NCBI RefSeq assembly: GCF_006439055.1 | Contig: NZ_RCZC01000002.1 | Location: forward strand, 216,106 to 280,105 | DNA length: 64,000 bases | Direction of reading: 5' to 3' | Source: Sphingomonas glacialis | GTDB taxonomy: Bacteria; Pseudomonadota; Alphaproteobacteria; Sphingomonadales; Sphingomonadaceae | Shown: positions 7,439 through 14,905 of the stretch, piece after piece | How positions within the stretch are numbered: the first letter of the stretch is position 1 | Layout of the letters: every line of letters begins with the position of its first letter | Program-made: the position numbers and the translations under genes | Notes under the pieces: model-generated | Told to the model about the DNA's origin: nothing | The model's input: the letters and a program-made list of their open reading frames with translations, nothing else | The model's database searches: none

Positions 7439-9010
7439 ATGGATCCGGGTGTCGTCGACCTGTCGCGGCTGCAATTCGCACTCACCGCGCTTTACCACTT
7501 CCTGTTCGTCCCGCTGACGCTCGGTCTCAGCTTCATGCTCGTCATCATGGAGGCGGTCTATGTGATGACCGACCGGCCGATCTGGCGCGTCATCACCCGT
7601 TTCTGGGGCAAGTTGTTCGCGATCAACTTCGTGCTCGGCGTCGCCACCGGGCTGACGATGGAATTCCAGTTCGGCACCAACTGGTCGTATTTCTCGCATT
7701 ATGTCGGCGACATCTTCGGCGCGCCGCTCGCGATCGAAGGGCTGATGGCGTTCTTCCTCGAGGCGACCTTCGTCGGGCTGATGGTCTTCGGCTGGACCAA
7801 ACTGTCGAAGCTCGCGCATCTCGGCGTGACCTTCATGGTCGCGCTCGGCACCAATCTCTCGGCCCTGTGGATCCTCGTCGCCAATGGCTGGATGCAGAAT
7901 CCGGCGGGCGCGACTTTCAATCCCGAAACGATGCGGATGGAGGTCAGCAATTTCGGCGAAGTGCTGTTCAACCCGATCGCACAGGCCAAGTTCGTCCATA
8001 CCGTGAGCGCGGGCTATGTCTGCGCCTCGGTGTTCGTGCTCGGCATCTCGGCGCTCTACCTGCTGCGTGGCAAATATGTCGGTGTGGCGAAGCGCTCGAT
8101 GGCGGTCGCCGCGGCGTTCGGCCTTGCCTCGTCGCTGTCGGTCGTCGTGCTCGGCGACGAGAGCGGCTATGCGCTGACCGACAACCAGAAGATGAAGCTC
8201 GCCGCGATCGAGGCCGCCTGGCACACCGCCCCCGCCCCCGCCGGCATCACGCTGATCGGCCTGCCCGACGTCGCCGCGCGCACCACGCATTATGCGGTCG
8301 AGGTGCCATGGGTGCTCGGACTCATCGCCACGCGCAGCCTCGACAAGGAAGTCACCGGCATGTCCGAGCTCGTGCTCAAGGCACAGGAGCGGATCACCTC
8401 GGGCGTCGTCGCCTATGACGCGGTGCAGAAGCTCAAGACCGATCCGAACAACGTCCGCGAACGCGCCCGGTTCGAGGCGCATAAGCGCGACCTCGGCTAT
8501 GCGTTGCTGCTGAAGGCGCATGTCGCCGATCCGCGCCAGGCGAGCCCCAGGCTGATCGCCGCGACGGCGTGGGACGTCGTCCCCAACGTGCCTTTGATGT
8601 TCTGGAGCTTCCGGACGATGGCGTTCATCGGCTTCTACATGATCGCGCTGTTCGCAACCGCCTTCGTGCTGGCGAGTCTTCGCCGCCACGACAGCACGCG
8701 CTGGTTCTTGCGCCTCGCGCTCTATTCGATCCCGCTGCCATGGGTCGCGATCGAGCTTGGCTGGATGCTCGCCGAAATCGGTCGCCAGCCCTGGGCGATC
8801 GACGGCGTGCTGCCGACCTTCCTCGCCACCTCTACGCTGAGCACCACGGCGCTCTGGACGACGATCGTCGGCTTCACGCTGCTCTACGGCGCGCTCGCGG
8901 TAATCGAAGTGCGGCTGATGATCGGGGCGATCCGCAAGGGGCCGTTCGAGCATGTCGATGATCCCGCGCCCGTGATCGCCATCGTCCCCGCTCTCCCCGT
9001 CGCCGCCTGA
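7439..9010 (+). CDS. cydA: cytochrome bd ubiquinol oxidase subunit I
   Basis: Subunit I of the inner-membrane quinol oxidase oxidises ubiquinol and holds hemes b558, b595 and d. It allows respiration at low oxygen and under cyanide or NO. The 523-residue protein has about nine membrane segments. The N-terminal heme-ligand His is H20 (TALYHFLFVP), and the signature GRQPWAIDGVLPTFLATSTLS lies near residue 445. GGAG at 7428-7431 precedes ATG 7439. The gene opens cydABX with a 16-base gap to cydB. The TACGGG-N4-CCCC motif and a weak Fnr box upstream are consistent with low-oxygen control. CydDC, which assembles this oxidase, is encoded at 59444-62763. It may be of the cyanide-insensitive (CioA) type; I cannot separate the two. 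Confidence 0.97.
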   Translation: MDPGVVDLSRLQFALTALYHFLFVPLTLGLSFMLVIMEAVYVMTDRPIWRVITRFWGKLFAINFVLGVATGLTMEFQFGTNWSYFSHYVGDIFGAPLAIEGLMAFFLEATFVGLMVFGWTKLSKLAHLGVTFMVALGTNLSALWILVANGWMQNPAGATFNPETMRMEVSNFGEVLFNPIAQAKFVHTVSAGYVCASVFVLGISALYLLRGKYVGVAKRSMAVAAAFGLASSLSVVVLGDESGYALTDNQKMKLAAIEAAWHTAPAPAGITLIGLPDVAARTTHYAVEVPWVLGLIATRSLDKEVTGMSELVLKAQERITSGVVAYDAVQKLKTDPNNVRERARFEAHKRDLGYALLLKAHVADPRQASPRLIAATAWDVVPNVPLMFWSFRTMAFIGFYMIALFATAFVLASLRRHDSTRWFLRLALYSIPLPWVAIELGWMLAEIGRQPWAIDGVLPTFLATSTLSTTALWTTIVGFTLLYGALAVIEVRLMIGAIRKGPFEHVDDPAPVIAIVPALPVAA

Positions 9011-9026
9011 ATCGAAAGGACGGACA

Positions 9027-10169
9027 ATGTTCGACTATGAAATCCTGCGACTGATCTGGTGGACGCTGATGGGCGTCCTGCTGATCGGCTTCGCCGTCAC
9101 CGATGGCTTCGATCTCGGTGTGGGCGCGCTGTTGCCGTTCGTCGCGCGCAGCGATGCCGAGCGGCGGATGGTGATCAACTCGGTCGGCCCGACCTGGGAG
9201 GGCAACCAGGTCTGGTTCATCACTGGTGGGGGCGCGATCTTCGCGGCGTGGCCGTTCGTCTATGCGGTGAGCTTTTCGGGCTTCTATCTGGCGATGTTCC
9301 TGTTGCTCGCGGCGCTGATCCTGCGTCCGGTCGGCTTCAAATATCGCTCGAAGCGCCCCGATGCGGCCTGGCGCAGCCGGTGGGACTGGGCGCTGTTCGT
9401 CGGCGGGTTCGTTCCTGCGCTCGTGTTCGGCGTCGCGGTCGGCAATGTCCTGCTGGGCGCGCCGTTCCGGCTCGATAGCGACCTGCGCTCGTTCTACGAG
9501 GGCAGTCTGCTCGGACTGTTCACGCCGTTCAGCCTGTTGTGCGGATTGCTGTCGGTCGCGATGCTCGTGCTCCACGGCGCGACCTGGCTGACCTTCAAGA
9601 CCGAGCAGGGTGGGCCCGTCCACCAGCGCGCGCGGCGCTTCGGCGCCGTCGCCGCGATCCTGACGGTCGCGCTGTTTGCCGCCGGCGGCCTCTACGTCGC
9701 CTTTGGCGATATCGGCTATCACATGGTGTCCGCCGCCGATCCGCTCGGCCAGTCCAACCCGCTGCGCACCACGACCGAGCATGTCGCGGGCGCGTGGCTC
9801 GGCAATTACCGGCTCTACCCATGGATGCTGGTCGCGCCGGTGCTCGGCATAAGCGGCGCGGTACTGGCCTTGCTCGGCATTACGCTCGGCGCTGAGAAAA
9901 GCGCATTCGGCGGATCGGCGCTCGCGATCACCGGGATCATCTCCACGGTCGGGCTTGCGATGTTCCCCTATATCCTGCCCTCGAGCATCGATCCGCATTC
10001 GAGCCTGACGGTGTGGAACGCGTCTTCGACGCCGACGACGCTCGGGATCATGCTGTTCGTGACCGCGATCCTGCTGCCGATCGTGCTGCTCTACACGAGC
10101 TGGGCGTTCAAGGTGATGTGGGGCCGCGTCACCACCGCCGAAGTCGCCACCAACCCCGATTTCTACTGA
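9027..10169 (+). CDS. cydB: cytochrome bd ubiquinol oxidase subunit II
   Basis: Subunit II is a 380-residue inner-membrane partner of CydA with about eight or nine membrane segments. Family landmarks are the N-terminal DLGVGALLPF and the run NSVGPTWEGNQVWFITGGGA in the second quarter. It stabilises the heme d/b595 site in subunit I. The gene follows cydA by 16 bases with AAAGGA ahead of ATG 9027 and is followed 18 bases later by cydX, so it is co-transcribed. Confidence 0.97.
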   Translation: MFDYEILRLIWWTLMGVLLIGFAVTDGFDLGVGALLPFVARSDAERRMVINSVGPTWEGNQVWFITGGGAIFAAWPFVYAVSFSGFYLAMFLLLAALILRPVGFKYRSKRPDAAWRSRWDWALFVGGFVPALVFGVAVGNVLLGAPFRLDSDLRSFYEGSLLGLFTPFSLLCGLLSVAMLVLHGATWLTFKTEQGGPVHQRARRFGAVAAILTVALFAAGGLYVAFGDIGYHMVSAADPLGQSNPLRTTTEHVAGAWLGNYRLYPWMLVAPVLGISGAVLALLGITLGAEKSAFGGSALAITGIISTVGLAMFPYILPSSIDPHSSLTVWNASSTPTTLGIMLFVTAILLPIVLLYTSWAFKVMWGRVTTAEVATNPDFY

Positions 10170-10187
10170 CCGCGAAAGGACCGAACG

Positions 10188-10307
10188 ATGTGGTATTTCA
10201 CCTGGGTATTGGGGCTTGGCCTCGCGGTTGGCTTCGGCATCCTCAACGGGATGTGGCATGAGTTCCATCTGCCGCCCGAAGACGAAGACGGCACGCCGCA
10301 CGCGTGA
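10188..10307 (+). CDS. cydX: cytochrome bd oxidase small subunit CydX
   Basis: A 39-residue protein (MWYFTWVLGLGLAVGFGILN, then an acidic tail) has the single N-terminal membrane helix and W-Y-F-x-W start typical of the CydX/YbgT family. This family packs against CydA and is needed for oxidase stability. GAAAGGA ends 8 bases before ATG 10188, and the gene sits 18 bases after cydB. The conserved aromatic start and position make the assignment firm despite its length. Confidence 0.93.
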   Translation: MWYFTWVLGLGLAVGFGILNGMWHEFHLPPEDEDGTPHA

Positions 10308-10320
10308 TGCAACCCTCCAG

Positions 10321-10361
10321 AAAAAAGGACCGCGGCCGATCGGAGCGATCGGCCGCGGTCC
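10321..10361 (-). terminator. rho-independent terminator
   Basis: A perfect 16-base stem (10327-10342 with 10346-10361, starting GGACCGCGGCCG) closes a three-base loop GAG. On the minus strand it is followed immediately by six T residues (10321-10326). The orientation fits termination of the small minus-strand gene at 10388-10501. On the plus strand the T tract is missing, so for cydABX it could only act as a strong hairpin or as a shared convergent stop. Confidence 0.85.
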
Positions 10362-10387
10362 CCTGTCGCTGGCAGCGCGGGTCGGTC

Positions 10388-10501
10388 TCAGCGACCGCGC
10401 CGTCGATCGCGCAGCGCATCGTCGATCGCGACCGCCGCTACCGCGAGCAGGAAGACCAGGGCAGCGCCGACTGCGAGGTACAGGAAAGCCGTTTCCGCCA
10501 T
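10388..10501 (-). CDS. 37-residue single-pass membrane protein of unknown function
   Basis: This small gene is supported by GGAG ending 6 bases before its ATG, one hydrophobic helix (residues 5-27, FLYLAVGAALVFLLAVAAVA), a charged C-terminus (DDALRDRRRGR) and a strong terminator 27 bases after its stop. It lies between cydX and fnr on the opposite strand. An Fnr box is centred 65.5 bases upstream of its ATG (10560-10573). This would be a class II (-41.5) position if transcription began near 10525. It resembles CydX/CcoQ-type oxidase accessory peptides in size and topology, but I do not recognise the family and assign no function. Confidence 0.7.
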   Translation of the reverse strand: MAETAFLYLAVGAALVFLLAVAAVAIDDALRDRRRGR

Positions 10502-10559
10502 TGCGCATCTCCGATCGAGGGTGAGGTCGCCAATGTGCGCCCCGCGGCACGCATCAGCT

Positions 10560-10573
10560 TTGACCCGCGTCGA
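10560..10573. promoter_or_regulatory. Fnr box between the small membrane gene and fnr
   Basis: TTGAC-CCGC-GTCGA is one mismatch from the palindromic alphaproteobacterial box TTGAC-N4-GTCAA. Its centre is only 21.5 bases before the fnr ATG, a position suited to autorepression. It is 65.5 bases before the divergent small gene, a position suited to activation. Confidence 0.65.
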
Positions 10574-10587
10574 ACCGGTGCGCGGCG

Positions 10588-11295
10588 ATGAGCGCGGTCT
10601 GCGCCGATTGCGCGGTTCGCGACGCGAGCCTGTGCAGCAGCCTCGGCGATGATGCACTGCGCCAGCTCCACCGGATCGGTCGACGCCAGCGGGTCGCACG
10701 CGGCGAGACGATGCTGTGGGCGGGTTCGGACAGCCTCGTCTGCGCGACCTTGCTGTCGGGCGTCCTCAAGCTCAGCGCGGCGACCAGCGACGGGCGCGAG
10801 CAGATCGTCGGACTGCACTTTCCCAGCGACTTTATCGGCCGGCTCTATGCCGACACGATCCCGTTCACCGTGTCGGCATTGACCGATGCCGAACTGTGCG
10901 TCGTCCCGCGCGATCGCTTCGAGGCAATGCTCACGACCAACGGCGAGATGGAACGGTTGTTGCTGAAGCGCACCTTCGCGACGCTCGACGCGACGCGTGC
11001 GCGGCTGCTGATCCTGTCGCGCAACACCGCGGCGGAGAAGGTGGCGGGCTTCGTGCTCAGCATGGCCGAACGCGCCCGCGGGATCAGTGATTTTCAGGCG
11101 CTGCCCGGTGGGCCCGTGACCTTCGAACTGCCGCTGACGCGCGGGCAGATCGCAGACGTGCTCGGGCTGACGATCGAAACCGTCAGCCGACAGCTTACCA
11201 AGCTCCGCCACGCAGGCGTGTTGGCGTTGCCCGGCGTGCGCAGCGTGACGATCCGCGACGCGGCGGCGCTGCGTCATTGTGCCGGGCTCGACTAA
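10588..11295 (+). CDS. fnrL: Crp/Fnr family oxygen-sensing regulator (FnrL type)
   Basis: This 235-residue regulator carries an N-terminal cysteine cluster C5-x2-C8-x7-C16 plus central C104 (AELCVVP). That is the spacing of the oxygen-labile [4Fe-4S] ligands in FnrL-type proteins. A cNMP-like beta barrel spans about residues 25-130. The C-terminal helix-turn-helix contains ETVSR at the recognition helix, the E--SR signature that reads TTGA(C/T) half-sites. In low oxygen it should dimerise and activate microaerobic genes. Candidate targets in the window are ompW/hemerythrin, hemN, cydABX and the 37-aa protein. An Fnr box 14 bases before the ATG suggests autoregulation. It ends 3 bases before the convergent hemerythrin gene. 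Confidence 0.92.
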   Translation: MSAVCADCAVRDASLCSSLGDDALRQLHRIGRRQRVARGETMLWAGSDSLVCATLLSGVLKLSAATSDGREQIVGLHFPSDFIGRLYADTIPFTVSALTDAELCVVPRDRFEAMLTTNGEMERLLLKRTFATLDATRARLLILSRNTAAEKVAGFVLSMAERARGISDFQALPGGPVTFELPLTRGQIADVLGLTIETVSRQLTKLRHAGVLALPGVRSVTIRDAAALRHCAGLD

Positions 11296-11298
11296 GCC

Positions 11299-11859
11299 TC
11301 AGCCGGCGCCCGCGGCGAGACGCTGCGTCAGCACCGCGCGCGCCGCCGGGGTCAAGCGATCCCCGGCGAGCGCCAGCAGCGCAAGCTCCTCGAACGCCAT
11401 TGCCTGGCGGCACCCCTGGAAGAAGCAGCGCAGCATATAGCCGAACGCCTCTGGACACAGCGTCGCGCCGGCATCGGGTTGCAGCGCCGCGACGATGTCT
11501 TCGGACTGCGCGAGACAGGCGGAGTGCCCCGCGGTAATCTGCCCGATCAACGTATGGCACAGCGGCTGCGCCAGCGAGCCGGCGAACACCCGCGTAAACA
11601 GCCGCTCCTCCCGCACGACATGCCGCCCGAGCGCAACGCGCAGGTCGGCGCGCAACGCGTCGGCTTCGCGTGGCGACGGACGCTGCGGCAACCAGTCGGC
11701 ATGCTGCTCGAGCCGATCGCACAACCGATCGAGCGCGGCGTGGTCGGACACCAGTCCCACCACGTCGATCTCGTCGATGACGTGCCAGCGCATCGGCTTC
11801 GCCACAGGGTGGGTCCAAGGCTCCGCGTGCGCGCCCGGCGTTGCGCCCGACGGGCTCAT
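11299..11859 (-). CDS. hemerythrin HHE-domain protein
   Basis: This 186-residue cytoplasmic protein contains a hemerythrin-type four-helix domain with the expected histidines and acids: SDHAAL near residue 39, RHVVREERLF near 79, and a later GHSACL. Such domains bind a di-iron centre that senses or stores O2 or detoxifies NO. The start overlaps the ompW stop as ATGA (11856-11859), so the pair is translationally coupled and shares the ompW promoter with its upstream Fnr box. Di-iron occupancy cannot be verified from sequence. Confidence 0.82.
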   Translation of the reverse strand: MSPSGATPGAHAEPWTHPVAKPMRWHVIDEIDVVGLVSDHAALDRLCDRLEQHADWLPQRPSPREADALRADLRVALGRHVVREERLFTRVFAGSLAQPLCHTLIGQITAGHSACLAQSEDIVAALQPDAGATLCPEAFGYMLRCFFQGCRQAMAFEELALLALAGDRLTPAARAVLTQRLAAGAG

Positions 11860-12518
11860 AGCCGGACGCCGAGCCCGATGCCGAACACCAGCGGGTCGAT
11901 GCTCGTATTGACGCGGTTGACCAGCGCGCCGGTCGTCAGCCGCGCCTTGGTGTCGATGTCGATATATTTGACGTCGAGATTGGCGAAGACGCGCTTGGTG
12001 ATGTCGAAATCGAGCCCCGCCTGCAGCGCATAGCCGAAGCTGTTCTTCAGATGGACATCGGTATCGCCGATCGCCGCCTTGAGCGCGCTGCTCGCCTTGC
12101 TCGAATAGAAGATCGTGTAGTTCGCCCCGACCCCGACATAGGGGCGGATCTTCGCGTGCGGCAGGAAATGATATTGCACGGTGAGCGTCGGTGGCAGCAC
12201 CCAGGTGCTCGCGACGTGATCGACGCCCGACAAGGCCGCACGCCCTTGCAGCTGGTGCTTAGTGGTGGCGAGGATCAGCTCGGTGCCGATATGGTCGCTG
12301 ATCATATAGGTGAAATCGAGCTCGGGCGCGTAGCTGTCGGTCACCCCGATCCGCGCCGAGGGGAAGCTCGGCTGGACCCCGCCCGAACTTTCGTTGGGCG
12401 AGACCATGATCGCCCGGACGCGGACCAGAACGTCGCCCTTTTCCTGCGCGAGGGCCGGCACGGCGCTGCACAATGCGGCGAGGCCGAGCAGCGGAGCGGC
12501 GAGTGTGGGGATGCGCAT
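11856..12518 (-). CDS. ompW: OmpW family outer membrane protein
   Basis: This 220-residue outer-membrane eight-stranded barrel is predicted to pass small hydrophobic compounds. ATG 12518 has AGGAGA at 12524-12529 and starts a signal peptide (MRIPTLAAPLLGLAALCSA, cleavage near ALAQ). OmpW landmarks include the PPTLTVQYHFLP strand, PYVGVGANYT, and a C-terminal GIGLGVRL ending in a hydrophobic residue. The perfect Fnr box at 12608-12621 is centred 96.5 bases upstream of the ATG. OmpW is Fnr-controlled in enterobacteria, which supports the same logic here. Confidence 0.92.
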   Translation of the reverse strand: MRIPTLAAPLLGLAALCSAVPALAQEKGDVLVRVRAIMVSPNESSGGVQPSFPSARIGVTDSYAPELDFTYMISDHIGTELILATTKHQLQGRAALSGVDHVASTWVLPPTLTVQYHFLPHAKIRPYVGVGANYTIFYSSKASSALKAAIGDTDVHLKNSFGYALQAGLDFDITKRVFANLDVKYIDIDTKARLTTGALVNRVNTSIDPLVFGIGLGVRL

Positions 12519-12607
12519 TGGGGTTCTCCTGGTGAAACGATGCGCCGGGCCTAGACCGGCGCGGCGCAACGCCCTTTGATCCCGCGCAAACTCGGTCGCG
12601 CGGCGAT

Positions 12608-12621
12608 TTGACCTGGGTCAA
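12608..12621. promoter_or_regulatory. perfect palindromic Fnr box between ompW and hemN
   Basis: TTGAC-CTGG-GTCAA is a full dyad with TTGAC half-sites. It lies in the 137-base divergent region between ompW (ATG 12518, minus) and hemN (ATG 12656, plus). Both are classic Fnr-family targets. Its centre is 41.5 bases from the hemN ATG. Confidence 0.8.
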
Positions 12622-12655
12622 AGGCGCGCGCGGCGCGATTTGGCAGGACGGCGCC

Positions 12656-13999
12656 ATGCCCAGCTATTTGCCCGATCTCGCGACCCAATCGGTCCCGCGC
12701 TACACCAGTTACCCGACCGCGGCGGAATTCCACGACGGCGTCGGCCCCGCCGAGCAGCGCGCCGCGCTCGCGGCGATCGCGCCGGGAGCACCGGTCTCGC
12801 TCTACCTCCACATCCCCTATTGCCACGAGATCTGCTGGTATTGCGGATGCAACACCGGCGCGATCGGTCGCGCCGACCGGTTGAGCGCCTATCGCACAGC
12901 GCTCGAGCAGGAGATCGATACCGTCGCGGCGGCGCTGCGCGGGCGGGTGAGCGCGATCCATTTCGGCGGGGGGAGCCCGAACGCGCTCGACCCTGCAGAC
13001 TTCGTCGCGCTCGTCGCGCGGCTGCGCGACCGCTTCGATTGTGGCGATACGCTCGAGATCGCGGCCGAGCTCGATCCGCGCACGCTCGACGCGCGCTATG
13101 CCGCCGCGCTTGCGCAGGCTGGGGTGACGCGGGTCAGCCTCGGCGTGCAGAGCTTCGACGCCGCAACACAGGCGCGGATCAACCGCCACCAGCCGCTCGA
13201 TCTCGTCCGCCGCGTGGTCGGCGAGCTCCGCGCCGCGGGGATCGCGCGGATCAATTTCGACCTGCTCTATGGCCTGCCGGGACAAGACCTCGAAGGCGTC
13301 GCCGCGACCATCGCCGCCGCGCTGACGATGGCGCCCGACCGGGTCGCCTTGTTCGGCTATGCCCATATGCCGCGGCTCCTGCCGCGCCAACGGATGATCG
13401 ATGCGGCGAGCCTGCCGGACGGCGCGGCCCGCTTCGCGCAGGCGATGCTCGGGAACGCGCTGTTCGTCGCGGCGGGGTATCGCGCAATCGGGTTCGACCA
13501 TTTCGCGCGCCCCGACGACAGCCTCGCTTACGCCGCCGCCGAGCGACGCCTGCGACGTAATTTCCAGGGCTTCACCGACGAAACCGCCACCGCGATCATC
13601 GGGCTCGGCGCGTCGGCGATCAGCCAATATGCCGGGCTGCTCGTGCAGAACGAGAAGCATGTCGGGCGCTATCGGCTGCGTGCCGCCAATGGCGGGCTTG
13701 CTGGCGTCCGCGGCATCGCCCGCTCGGCCGACGATCGCCTGCGCGGCGCGGTGATCGAGCGGCTGCTGTGCGACGAAACGGTCGATCTGGCCGAGATCGC
13801 GGCACAACACGCGACGCCGGTCGCGCCGCTCGCCGCCGCGCTGCCCGATCTCGCGCCACTCGCGGAGCGCGGCCTGGTGCGGATCAGCGGCACTCGCCTC
13901 ACGCTCCTGCCCGCCGGACGGCCTTATGGTCGGATCGTCGCCGCATATTTCGATCGCTATCGCGCCCCGCAGGCGCAGCGGTTCAGCCGCGCGATATGA
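12656..13999 (+). CDS. hemN: oxygen-independent coproporphyrinogen III oxidase
   Basis: This 447-residue radical-SAM enzyme decarboxylates two propionates of coproporphyrinogen III to vinyls without O2, keeping heme synthesis going when oxygen is scarce. The cluster-binding motif is C56-HEI-C60-WY-C63-G-C65 (CX3CX2CXC, as in true HemN), followed by the SAM-binding FGGGSPN. ATG 12656 has AGGA at 12645-12648. A TTG at 12608 keeps the frame open but falls in the Fnr box and is rejected. Placement beside cytochrome bd genes fits the heme demand of that oxidase. Confidence 0.95.
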   Translation: MPSYLPDLATQSVPRYTSYPTAAEFHDGVGPAEQRAALAAIAPGAPVSLYLHIPYCHEICWYCGCNTGAIGRADRLSAYRTALEQEIDTVAAALRGRVSAIHFGGGSPNALDPADFVALVARLRDRFDCGDTLEIAAELDPRTLDARYAAALAQAGVTRVSLGVQSFDAATQARINRHQPLDLVRRVVGELRAAGIARINFDLLYGLPGQDLEGVAATIAAALTMAPDRVALFGYAHMPRLLPRQRMIDAASLPDGAARFAQAMLGNALFVAAGYRAIGFDHFARPDDSLAYAAAERRLRRNFQGFTDETATAIIGLGASAISQYAGLLVQNEKHVGRYRLRAANGGLAGVRGIARSADDRLRGAVIERLLCDETVDLAEIAAQHATPVAPLAAALPDLAPLAERGLVRISGTRLTLLPAGRPYGRIVAAYFDRYRAPQAQRFSRAI

Positions 14000-14084
14000 G
14001 CCGCTCGCCGTCCGTAGACATCCCGATGGGGGCCGGCAGGCCCCTGTCCTACCCTTTGCTCCGACACCCGCCAAGGACGCCGAA

Positions 14085-14888
14085 ATGAAGACCATCCTGC
14101 TGCTCGCCCACGACGATTCGGGACAGGAAGCCCGCTTCCAGGCGGCGGTCGATATCGTCCGCGCGGTCGACGGTCATCTCACCTGCCTGGACGTCGCGAT
14201 CCTGCCGGCGATGATCGCCTCGGATCATGTCGGCGACATCGGCGCGGCGTCGTTGCTCGCCGACGAGGTCGCCCGCGAAAGCGCCAATCGGACGCATCTC
14301 GAATTCCGGCTGATGCACGAAGACGTGGCGTGGGACTGGATCGAGGCGACCGGCGCGATCGGCCAATGCCTGCGGAGCGCGGCGGAGCGCGCCGATCTGA
14401 TCGTCGTCAGCCGCCAGCTCGACGATTTCCCGCTGCCCGACATGCGCGGTGCAGCCAGCGCGCTGATCATCAAGTCTGGCAAACCGCTGCTCGCAGTGCC
14501 ACCCGATCTCGCCCGTTTCGACCACACCAGCGCAGTGATCGCGTGGGACGGATCGGTCTTCGCTGCGGCGGCGCTACGCGCGGCGGTCCCGCTGTTGGGC
14601 TTCGCCGAACAGGTGACGATCCTCCAGATCGGGGCGGCCGCGAGCGACGCCCCGGCAGAGGACGCAGCCGCTTATCTGGCGCGCTACGGTATCCCGGCGA
14701 CCGTCGAACACCAGCCGTACGGCGAGACCCGCGTCGCCGACCAGATCGTCGAGCGGGCACTGGCGATCGGCGCGGGCTATATCGTGATGGGCGGCTTCGG
14801 CCATCTGCGCTTCGTCGAGGCGCTGTTCGGCGGGACGACGCGGGCGCTGCTGGCACACAGCCCGCTACCGCTGTTCCTCGCGCATTGA
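14085..14888 (+). CDS. tandem universal stress protein
   Basis: This 267-residue cytoplasmic protein has two UspA folds. It starts MKTILLLAHDDSGQEARFQA, and the second domain ends with the nucleotide-binding signature G-x2-G-x9-GT (MGGFGHLRFVEALFGGTT). AAGGA at 14073-14077 supports ATG 14085. It is a close paralogue of the gene at 58621-59415, which begins almost identically. A loosely matching low-oxygen motif (CCGTAG-ACAT-CCCGAT, 14012-14027) lies upstream. Tandem Usps of this kind commonly belong to microaerobic or stress regulons; the ligand is presumed to be ATP. Confidence 0.9.
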   Translation: MKTILLLAHDDSGQEARFQAAVDIVRAVDGHLTCLDVAILPAMIASDHVGDIGAASLLADEVARESANRTHLEFRLMHEDVAWDWIEATGAIGQCLRSAAERADLIVVSRQLDDFPLPDMRGAASALIIKSGKPLLAVPPDLARFDHTSAVIAWDGSVFAAAALRAAVPLLGFAEQVTILQIGAAASDAPAEDAAAYLARYGIPATVEHQPYGETRVADQIVERALAIGAGYIVMGGFGHLRFVEALFGGTTRALLAHSPLPLFLAH

Positions 14889-14905
14889 GCGGTGCCTGGC
14901 GGCAG

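Noticed and set aside
10327-10361. The 16-bp hairpin as a plus-strand terminator for cydABX
   Set aside because: On the plus strand it is followed by CCTGTCGCT instead of a T tract; the six Ts lie on the minus-strand side, so I assign it to the minus-strand gene.
12608-12655. TTG at 12608 as the hemN start
   Set aside because: It falls within the Fnr box, and ATG 12656 has a better placed AGGA and the normal HemN N-terminus.
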